NCBI GenBank assembly: GCA_910578495.1
Contig: CAJTRE010000013.1
Location: forward strand, 6,067-46,368
Length of the DNA: 40,302 bases
Direction of reading: 5' to 3'
DNA from: an uncultured Dorea sp.
GTDB lineage: Bacteria; Bacillota; Clostridia; Lachnospirales; Lachnospiraceae
Shown here: positions 16,854 to 23,453 of the stretch, one piece after another
Position numbering within the stretch: position 1 is the first letter of the stretch
How the letters are laid out: the number at the start of each line of letters is the position of its first letter
The notes under the pieces: model-generated
Database searches by the model: none
What the model saw: only the letters and a program-made list of their open reading frames with translations
What the model was told of the DNA's origin: nothing
Position numbers and translations under genes: made by a program

Positions 16854-17792
16854 ATGAGTGGACACATTTTAGAACTGAGCAGTAATGTAGAAAGAAAACG
16901 GGTTGTTTATTGCAATCGCTATGGATTGGAGATTACAGGCGAGTTGTATTACAGCAAAGGGACAGACCTGAAACAAAAACATCCGACATTAATTGTAGGT
17001 GCGCCTTATGGCGGTGTGAAAGAGCAGGGACCTTGTGTATATGGAAATGAACTGGCACAGAAAGGATTTATTGTGCTGACCTTTGATCAGTCCTTTATGG
17101 GCGAGTCAGGAGGATTTCCGAGAAATCTGTCCTCACCGGATATTTTTGTAGAGAATTTCAGCGCAGCAGTGGATTTCCTGGGATTGCAGGAATTTGTAGA
17201 CAGAGAAAGAATCGGGGCAATCGGTATCTGTGGCTCCGGCGGATTTGCAATCTCTGCAGCACAGTGTGATACTCGTATTAAAGCTGTTGTAACTATGAGT
17301 ATGTATGATATGAGCGTAGCAGTAAGAGGCGGTAGGAGTGCGGAAGAAATCCAAAAGACGAAAGAACGGTTGGCACAGCAAAGATGGATCGACGCTGAAA
17401 ATGGATATCCGGAGTATATTCCGGGATTTCCGGAACAGCCATTAGACGAAGTTCCGGGAGACATTCCGGAGCCGGGTGCAGAGTGGTTTCGTTTTTATGC
17501 AGTGAAAAGGGGACATCATCCACACGCAAGAGGTGGATTTACAACGACCAGCGATCTTGCCATGATGAATTTCCGATTGCTGGATTATATTACAGAGATT
17601 TCACCAAGACCAATTCTGTTTGTGGTAGGTGACAGAGCGCATTCCCGTTTCTTTAGCGAGGATGCTTATCAGGCAGCTTTAGAACCAAAGGAGATGTATG
17701 TGGTAGAAGATGCAGAACATATCGACCTGTACGATAGAAGGGATCGGATACCATTTGAGAAACTGGCGGAATTTTTTGGAACAAATATGTAA
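16854..17792 (+). CDS. Alpha/beta hydrolase (dienelactone-hydrolase-like)
   Basis: 312 residues, AAGGAG ribosome site. The alpha/beta-hydrolase core shows an early GAPYGG oxyanion-like loop (about 49-54) and a nucleophile elbow in GICGSGGF (about 124-131), where Cys126 or Ser128 is the nucleophile. The GxC pattern favours Cys, as in dienelactone hydrolases. The Asp is probably in VVGDRAHS (about 263) and the His in EDAEHIDLYD (about 293). No signal peptide is seen, so it is cytosolic. Members of this COG1073-like group are poorly characterised esterases. It is likely cotranscribed with the acetyltransferase and flavoprotein. Confidence 0.87.
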   Translation: MSGHILELSSNVERKRVVYCNRYGLEITGELYYSKGTDLKQKHPTLIVGAPYGGVKEQGPCVYGNELAQKGFIVLTFDQSFMGESGGFPRNLSSPDIFVENFSAAVDFLGLQEFVDRERIGAIGICGSGGFAISAAQCDTRIKAVVTMSMYDMSVAVRGGRSAEEIQKTKERLAQQRWIDAENGYPEYIPGFPEQPLDEVPGDIPEPGAEWFRFYAVKRGHHPHARGGFTTTSDLAMMNFRLLDYITEISPRPILFVVGDRAHSRFFSEDAYQAALEPKEMYVVEDAEHIDLYDRRDRIPFEKLAEFFGTNM

Positions 17793-17807
17793 AAGGAGTG
17801 ACAGAGT

Positions 17808-18347
17808 ATGAGTAAAAAAGTATTGGTAATTTCAACAAGTCTTCGTAATAACAGCAATTCAGACGCATTGGCGAATGCGTTTGTGAAAGGAGCAAAAGAG
17901 GCAGGGAATCAGGTGGAAAAAATTAGTTTAAGAGGTAAAAGTATCGGATTTTGCAGAGGGTGTCTTGCCTGCTTAAAGGCAGGAAGCTGTGTAATAAAGG
18001 ATGATGCAGTGGAGATTGCAAAAAAGATGCACGATGCAGAGGTTATTGTATTTGCAACGCCGATTTACTATTATGAAATGTCCGGGCAGATGAAAACAAT
18101 GTTGGATCGCGCCAATTCTCTGTATGGAACAGATTATGCATTTCAGGATATATATATGCTGTCCACAGCGGCAGAGGACGCAGAAGGTGTGGACGCAAGA
18201 GCAGTCGGCGGACTGGAAGGATGGATCGAATGCTTTGAACGTGCCAGACTTGCCGGAACTGTATTTGCAGGCGGTGTAAATGGCATTGGAGAAATTGAAG
18301 GTCATCCGGCGCTTGAACAGGCATTTGAAATGGGAAAGACAGTTTAG
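17808..18347 (+). CDS. Flavodoxin-fold NAD(P)H-dependent FMN reductase
   Basis: 179 residues with the FMN-binding flavodoxin fold of the NADPH-dependent FMN reductase group: VLVISTSLRNNSNSDALANAF (phosphate loop), the cysteine segment CRGCLACLKAGSCVIKDD, and FATPIYYYEMSGQMKTMLDR. The cysteines resemble those of the iron-sulfur-flavoprotein-like subgroup, though the spacing does not prove a cluster. Good AAAGGAG site, and the gene appears complete. The stop is followed by an AGGAGG site for the lysE remnant. It probably reduces quinones, nitro compounds or flavins under control of the LysR regulator. Confidence 0.88.
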   Translation: MSKKVLVISTSLRNNSNSDALANAFVKGAKEAGNQVEKISLRGKSIGFCRGCLACLKAGSCVIKDDAVEIAKKMHDAEVIVFATPIYYYEMSGQMKTMLDRANSLYGTDYAFQDIYMLSTAAEDAEGVDARAVGGLEGWIECFERARLAGTVFAGGVNGIGEIEGHPALEQAFEMGKTV

Positions 18348-18359
18348 GAGGCAGCATCT

Positions 18360-18644
18360 AAGTTTGAATTACTGGTAAAAGGAATCATGATAGGGCTCTT
18401 GTTTGGAATCCCGGCAGGGGCAGTGGGTGTTATGACCATGCAAAGAACTGTAAGTTACGGTGTAAAAGCCGGATTTTTAACAGGATTAGGCTCCTCTGTG
18501 GCAGATTGTTTCTACACATGCATGGTTGCTTTCAGTCTGACATTTCTCTTTGCCTTTTCCTGGATGGAAATTGGAGGGCAGGCAGGAGGGATTCAAGGAA
18601 TCGGGTTAGTATGTGGAGTTTTTGCAGGAACATATTTGATAGGA
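18360..18644 (+). pseudogene. Fragment of a LysE-type exporter
   Basis: The DNA encodes FELLVKGIMIGLLFGIPAGA and onwards through FLTGLGSSVADCFYT, the N terminus of LysE/RhtB-like exporters. At AFSLTFLFAFSW it jumps to what is normally a later helix, then IGGQAGGIQGIGLVCGVFAGTYL, and runs without a stop into the integrase. So an internal piece of perhaps 80 residues and the whole 3' end are missing. There is an AGGAGG site, but the expected start position reads AAG before TTTGAA; only an internal ATG at 18387 remains. The gene was the last of the LysR-linked operon before the integrase module replaced its end. Confidence 0.75.
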
Positions 18645-19838
18645 ATGGGAAAGAAAACACAGGAAAAGAGTGTTGCTTTTTTTGAACGAAATTCATGGTA
18701 TCACCGTACAAAGGCACTGCAAGATAATGGCATTGTTAAATATGGAAAGAAAGGCGGATTTTCCAGTCAGGCAGAGGCAGAGGCCAGTTATCGGAAATGC
18801 GAGGAAGAATTTAATACGCTGTTGCGGAAACAGCAGCTTTCAGGCAAATCCAATAAAGACGTCCTCTTTAAAGATTATCTTATCTACTGGTTTGAGGAAG
18901 TGTTTTCAAAAAGAATTGAGACGACAACAAGAATGGTTGGGGCATATGCTTTATATGACTTGATAATCCCAAACATTGATTATGATATAAAGATGAGGTT
19001 TGTCAGCGTGGAATACCTGGACGGACTTCTGGAGAGGACATCAAAGGCTTGTGTTTCGGCAGGAAACAAGGGGCGGGAAATTTTGAATCTTGCCATGAAA
19101 GAGGCAGTCATAGAGGGCTATATCAATGTGAATCCCGTGCCGGAAACAAAGCCGTATAAGCGAAAGAAACCCAATATCGTGATTCTCAGCAGGGAGAAAA
19201 TAAAAGTACTCCTTCAGGCGGCTTCAAAGGATAACTGGTATCTGGAAATTCTGTTGGGACTGTTTTGCGGATTGCGGAAAGGAGAAATCTATGGCCTGAA
19301 ATTTTCTGACTTTGATTTAGAACATCGTAGTGTGAAAATCAGCAGACAGATTGTTGCAAACCCTATTATAAAAGAAGGGAGCAGGATTGAAGAAAATATT
19401 TTAATCGAACGTGATCCCAAAACGCCCAACAGTTTCCGGGTACTGCGTGTGCCGGAGGTCATTATTACGGAGTTGGAGAAAAGAAAATGTCAGATAGATA
19501 TGTATAAAGAAAAAATGCAGGAGGCTTTTATTGATAACAATTATATCAGTTGTCAGGCAAATGGAAAGGTACATAGCCTATCCGCCATGAACAATGCTTT
19601 GACAAAGCTGTGTGTGCGGAATGGGCTTCCTGCTGTAACCGTGCATGGACTCCGCCATATGTTTGCCACCATTTTGGTGGAGCAGGGTGTTCCGCTTGCG
19701 AAAATATCAGGGTTGTTGGGACATAGTTCTGTCAATACAACCTTTGAATATTATTGCGACGTCATGGATGAGAAAGAAAAGATTATTGCCTTTATGAATG
19801 ACGCTTTTATTTCTGAAGGCAGGGAAGGGACAGGATAA
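18645..19838 (+). CDS. Tyrosine recombinase (integrase) 1
   Basis: 397 residues counted from the ATG at 18645 (MGKKTQEKSVAFFERNSWYH); the open frame continues upstream only because it is fused to the lysE remnant. An N-terminal arm/SAM-like region (about 10-180) precedes the catalytic domain with Arg in GLRKGEIYGL (about 211), the HxxR box HGLRHMFAT (about 333), GHSS (about 359) and the tyrosine in FEYYCDV (about 368). All catalytic positions look intact. There is no clear Shine-Dalgarno site at 18645, so translation may depend on readthrough from the fused lysE frame. The second integrase starts one base after the stop. Confidence 0.87.
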   Translation: MGKKTQEKSVAFFERNSWYHRTKALQDNGIVKYGKKGGFSSQAEAEASYRKCEEEFNTLLRKQQLSGKSNKDVLFKDYLIYWFEEVFSKRIETTTRMVGAYALYDLIIPNIDYDIKMRFVSVEYLDGLLERTSKACVSAGNKGREILNLAMKEAVIEGYINVNPVPETKPYKRKKPNIVILSREKIKVLLQAASKDNWYLEILLGLFCGLRKGEIYGLKFSDFDLEHRSVKISRQIVANPIIKEGSRIEENILIERDPKTPNSFRVLRVPEVIITELEKRKCQIDMYKEKMQEAFIDNNYISCQANGKVHSLSAMNNALTKLCVRNGLPAVTVHGLRHMFATILVEQGVPLAKISGLLGHSSVNTTFEYYCDVMDEKEKIIAFMNDAFISEGREGTG

Positions 19839-19839
19839 C

Positions 19840-21123
19840 ATGGAATTTGATTTGAAATTACAGCAGTTTGTGGACTGGAAGGTTTATAACGTTACGCCGA
19901 TTAAGAATAAGTTTGGCTATCGTGTGGTGCTTATTTATGCGGACGGGACAAAAATATCGCAGCAGAAATCTGGATTTGCGACAAAGAAAGCGGCGAACAC
20001 GGACAGGGACAAGACGCTGGGCGAATTATATTCAGGCACATATGTGGTATATACCAGCGTAAAAGTGAAAGACTTTATGCTGTTCTGGCTTGAAAAAGAA
20101 ATGCGCCCACGCATTACAAGTGGCTCCTATGAAACCTATTCCAATATCGTGAATAACCATGTGATTCCGGCGATGGGCAACATCAGAATGACAGAAATCA
20201 AACGGAGCCATATCCAGAGCCTTTATTATGAAGAAGCGGCTGCTTCCGTTTCTATCGCAAGATTGGTAAAAACAGTGATGAATACGTCCATGCAGTATGC
20301 TGTGAATAAGAAAATCATTTCCATAAATCCAACGATTGATGTGGCTTTGCCAAAGCAGGTAGAGAAGAAAACCTACCACACCCGGAACATTGATACACAA
20401 AAGACGCTGAATACGGAGCAGGTTTTAACGCTCATTGAAGCGAGCAGGGAAACGCCAATCCATATGCAGGTACTTTTTGCAGTGCTGTTGGGATTGAGGC
20501 GGTGTGAAATCAATGGGGTAAAATATTCGGATATAGATTATATCAATCGGACATTGAAAGTGCAGCGGCAGTTAGGCAAGAAACCAAACACGACCGCCGA
20601 GGACTTCCCGGCTAAGACGTTTACAAAGCAGGAAATTGGATTGAAAACGCCGTCCAGCTACCGAACCATCCCCATACCGGATTATGTGTTTGAAGCCATT
20701 CTGGAAGAGAGAAAAGTGTATGAGAAGAACCGCAGAAGGCGGTCAGGCACATTTCAGGATTTGGATTATATCTGCTGTTCCACTTATGGGCGTCCGAGAA
20801 GCAAGGATTTTCACTGGAGGCATTATAAGAAGCTGTTGGAGGACAATGGACTGCCTGATATAAGGTGGCATGATTTGAGAAGCACCTTCTGTACCATTTT
20901 ATTAAAGAATAATTTCAATCCTAAAGCGGTATCACAGCTCATGGGACATGCGAAAGAAATCATCACCATAGATGTTTACGGGGATACCGCCGAAATCATT
21001 GAGGACTGTTTAGATGATCTCCAGCCGTTTATTGATGAAGTAATCCCGAAGGAAGAAAGTGAAGGCGGTACAGATTTTTCAGAAGATAATTATATAGAAC
21101 AAATCAGTGAGTTTCTTGCATGA
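19840..21123 (+). CDS. Tyrosine recombinase (integrase) 2
   Basis: 427 residues from the ATG at 19840, one base after integrase 1; the frame is open to 19798 but that part overlaps the first gene. The N terminus (about 1-60) resembles an arm-binding domain (FGYRVVLIYADGTKIS), then a core-binding domain (about 70-175) and the catalytic domain: Arg in LLGLRRCEINGV (about 214), WHDLRSTF (about 343), GHAKE (about 369) and Tyr in IDVYGDT (about 378). The acidic C-terminal tail is unusual. It differs strongly in sequence from integrase 1, so this is not a simple duplication. Paired tyrosine recombinases usually act together at one element or inversion site. Confidence 0.9.
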   Translation: MEFDLKLQQFVDWKVYNVTPIKNKFGYRVVLIYADGTKISQQKSGFATKKAANTDRDKTLGELYSGTYVVYTSVKVKDFMLFWLEKEMRPRITSGSYETYSNIVNNHVIPAMGNIRMTEIKRSHIQSLYYEEAAASVSIARLVKTVMNTSMQYAVNKKIISINPTIDVALPKQVEKKTYHTRNIDTQKTLNTEQVLTLIEASRETPIHMQVLFAVLLGLRRCEINGVKYSDIDYINRTLKVQRQLGKKPNTTAEDFPAKTFTKQEIGLKTPSSYRTIPIPDYVFEAILEERKVYEKNRRRRSGTFQDLDYICCSTYGRPRSKDFHWRHYKKLLEDNGLPDIRWHDLRSTFCTILLKNNFNPKAVSQLMGHAKEIITIDVYGDTAEIIEDCLDDLQPFIDEVIPKEESEGGTDFSEDNYIEQISEFLA

Positions 21124-21153
21124 AACTAAGATACTGGCATAACCGAATCACAT

Positions 21154-21198
21154 AAAAAAGTACAGAACAAAAGTTCGATTTTGGTCTGTACTTTTTTT
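21154..21198 (+). terminator. Terminator after the integrase pair
   Basis: AAAGTACAGAACAAAA and TTTTGGTCTGTACTTT pair with one mismatch around GTTCGA, with A and T runs on either side. The loop half of the stem also contains the LexA-like box described separately. Confidence 0.88.
21164..21177 (+). promoter_or_regulatory. LexA (DinR-type) box upstream of uvrB
   Basis: AGAACAAAAGTTCG matches the Gram-positive SOS box CGAAC-N4-GTTCG at all conserved places except the first C. It lies 33-46 bases ahead of a good extended -10, and uvrBA is SOS-controlled in related bacteria. The site is physically inside the terminator hairpin of the integrase operon. Confidence 0.6.
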
Positions 21199-21215
21199 GA
21201 CTTATGTGTTATAAT
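21187..21215 (+). promoter_or_regulatory. Extended -10 promoter for uvrBA
   Basis: TGTTATAAT (21207-21215) is a perfect extended -10. The -35 place (21187-21192, TGTACT) is poor, as often with extended -10 promoters. Transcription would start near 21222 and leave a leader of about 210 bases. Confidence 0.6.
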
Positions 21216-21291
21216 GAAAAACCAAATGACTGGATAATACTATCTGTACTGGCTGGTGTTATTCAGTGTTGTTTCGTTTCAAAAATACGGT

Positions 21292-21420
21292 TTTGTGACC
21301 TGCATTCGTGTAATTGCTATTTTAACGCTTATTCGCCAGCTTTGCAAGCACATTTTACACGAATCGAAAATCAAATTACACGAATTTCGGGCGAATAAGC
21401 AAACTTTTTTCGGTCACAAA
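21292..21420 (+). repeat. Crossing inverted repeats in the uvrB leader
   Basis: Three perfect inverted pairs: C TTTGTGACC (21292-21300) with 21412-21420; A ATTCGTGTAATT (21304-21315) with 21374-21385; B GCTTATTCGCC (21327-21337) with 21390-21400. An extra TTACACGAAT at 21355-21364 repeats the right arm of A in direct orientation, 21 bases ahead of the other copy. The order is C A B A'' A' B' C', so A and B pairings cross. The uvrB ribosome site begins three bases after the last arm. Possible readings are a pseudoknotted leader RNA, recombinase binding sites, or sites for a dimeric regulator. Confidence 0.8.
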
Positions 21421-21434
21421 TTGGAGGTTTTCAT

Positions 21435-23414
21435 ATGCCAGAGTTCAAATTACAAGCCCCCTACAAGCCTACAGGCGACCAGCCGCAGGCCATCGCCGAG
21501 CTGGTGAAAGGCTTCAAGGAGGGCAATCAATTCCAGACTTTACTAGGGGTTACGGGTTCCGGCAAGACATTTACGATGGCGAATGTCATCCAGGAATTGC
21601 AGAAGCCGACGCTGGTCATCGCCCATAACAAAACGCTTGCGGCGCAGCTTTATGGAGAATTCAAGGAGATGTTCCCTGAGAATGCAGTGGAGTATTTTGT
21701 GTCCTACTACGACTACTACCAGCCGGAGGCTTACGTCCCATCCTCAGACACCTATATTGCCAAGGATTCTTCCATTAATGACGAGATTGACAAACTCCGC
21801 CATTCTGCAACGGCGGCGCTGTCCGAGCGCCGGGATGTGATTATTATTGCCAGTGTGTCCTGCATCTATGGTCTTGGTTCGCCGATAGATTATCAGGAGA
21901 TGGTAATTTCCCTGCGTCCGGGCATGGAGAAAGACCGGGATGAGGTGATTCATAAGTTGATTGAGATTCAGTATGACCGCAACGAGATGGATTTTAAGCG
22001 TGGAACGTTTCGCGTGCATGGTGATGTGCTGGAGATTTTTCCGGCATATTCGGAAAAGGCTGCATATAGGATAGAGTTTTTTGGGGACGAAGTGGAGCGG
22101 ATTACGGAGATCGATGTGTTGACAGGAGAGATTTTGAATGTCATCGGCCACGTTGCTATCTTTCCGGCGTCCCACTATGTTGTATCGAAAGAAAGTATGG
22201 AGCGGGCAATTAAAGCCATAGAGGAAGAACTGGAAGAGCAGATAAAGTTTTTTAAAGGGGAAGGCAAGCTATTAGAAGCACAACGTATTTCAGAGAGAAC
22301 GAATTTTGATATTGAGATGATGCGGGAGACAGGATTCTGCTCCGGAATTGAGAATTATTCCAGACATTTGACAGGGCTTGAGGCAGGACAGCCGCCACAT
22401 ACGTTGATTGATTATTTCCCGGATGATTTCATTATGATGATTGACGAGTCTCATAAGACAGTGCCACAGGTTGGCGGTATGTATCATGGTGATCAGTCCA
22501 GAAAGTCTACGCTTGTGGAATATGGTTTCCGTCTTCCGTCTGCAAAAGATAACCGTCCGCTTAGTTTCGAAGAATTTGAGAGTAAGATTGATCAGTTATT
22601 ATTTGTTTCTGCTACGCCTGGACCATATGAAGAGCAGCATGAATTATTGAGAGCAGAGCAGGTGATTCGTCCGACAGGACTTCTGGATCCGGAGGTTGTT
22701 GTACGTCCGGTAGAAGGCCAGATTGACGATCTTGTGGCAGAGGTGAATAAAGAGATAGCGAAGAAGAACAAAATACTTATTACAACACTTACGAAGAGAA
22801 TGGCGGAGGATTTGACCGATTATATGCGGGAACTTGGAATCCGCGTGCGTTATTTGCATTCAGATATTGATACGCTGGAACGTACAGAGATTGTAAGAGA
22901 TATGCGTCTGGATGTATTCGATGTGCTTGTAGGAATCAACCTTTTACGAGAAGGTTTAGATATTCCGGAAATTACATTGGTTGCGATTTTGGATGCGGAT
23001 AAGGAAGGGTTCCTTCGTTCAGAAACCTCTCTCATTCAGACCATAGGACGAGCTGCGCGTAATGCGGAAGGTCATGTAATTATGTATGCAGATAATATGA
23101 CAGATTCTATGAAAAATGCCATTGAGGAGACGAACCGCCGCCGTTCGGTACAGATGAAATACAATGAGGAACATGGTATTACACCACAGACCATTAAGAA
23201 GAGTGTTCGCGATCTGATCAGTATTTCCAAGAAAGTGGCGGCAGAAGAACTTCGGATGGAGAAAGATCCAGAGTCTATGAGTGAGAAAGAGCTAAAGAAA
23301 TTAATTGAAGACGTGACGAAGCAGATGAAGAAAGCGGCTGCAGAACTGAACTTTGAGGCTGCGGCACAGCTTCGTGATAAACTGGTAGAGTTAAAGCGGT
23401 TATTAAGTGAGTAA
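21435..23414 (+). CDS. uvrB: Excinuclease ABC subunit B
   Basis: 659 residues, the normal length for UvrB, the damage-verifying helicase of nucleotide excision repair. Walker A GVTGSGKTFT (about 38-47), the beta-hairpin tyrosines (YYDYYQPEAYVPSSD), MMIDESH, the helicase motifs up to QTIGRAARN, and a C-terminal UVR domain (about 615-655) that contacts UvrA and UvrC. Start with TTGGAGG site. uvrA follows after 39 bases. The first 500-odd bases look more GC-rich and use more C-ending codons (TAC, GAC, GCC, CTG, TTC) than the rest, suggesting a mosaic gene. A LexA-like box and extended -10 promoter lie upstream. Confidence 0.98.
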   Translation: MPEFKLQAPYKPTGDQPQAIAELVKGFKEGNQFQTLLGVTGSGKTFTMANVIQELQKPTLVIAHNKTLAAQLYGEFKEMFPENAVEYFVSYYDYYQPEAYVPSSDTYIAKDSSINDEIDKLRHSATAALSERRDVIIIASVSCIYGLGSPIDYQEMVISLRPGMEKDRDEVIHKLIEIQYDRNEMDFKRGTFRVHGDVLEIFPAYSEKAAYRIEFFGDEVERITEIDVLTGEILNVIGHVAIFPASHYVVSKESMERAIKAIEEELEEQIKFFKGEGKLLEAQRISERTNFDIEMMRETGFCSGIENYSRHLTGLEAGQPPHTLIDYFPDDFIMMIDESHKTVPQVGGMYHGDQSRKSTLVEYGFRLPSAKDNRPLSFEEFESKIDQLLFVSATPGPYEEQHELLRAEQVIRPTGLLDPEVVVRPVEGQIDDLVAEVNKEIAKKNKILITTLTKRMAEDLTDYMRELGIRVRYLHSDIDTLERTEIVRDMRLDVFDVLVGINLLREGLDIPEITLVAILDADKEGFLRSETSLIQTIGRAARNAEGHVIMYADNMTDSMKNAIEETNRRRSVQMKYNEEHGITPQTIKKSVRDLISISKKVAAEELRMEKDPESMSEKELKKLIEDVTKQMKKAAAELNFEAAAQLRDKLVELKRLLSE

Positions 23415-23453
23415 ATGGTGTTATAAATAATCGAAAGGAAGACATACAGCGAT

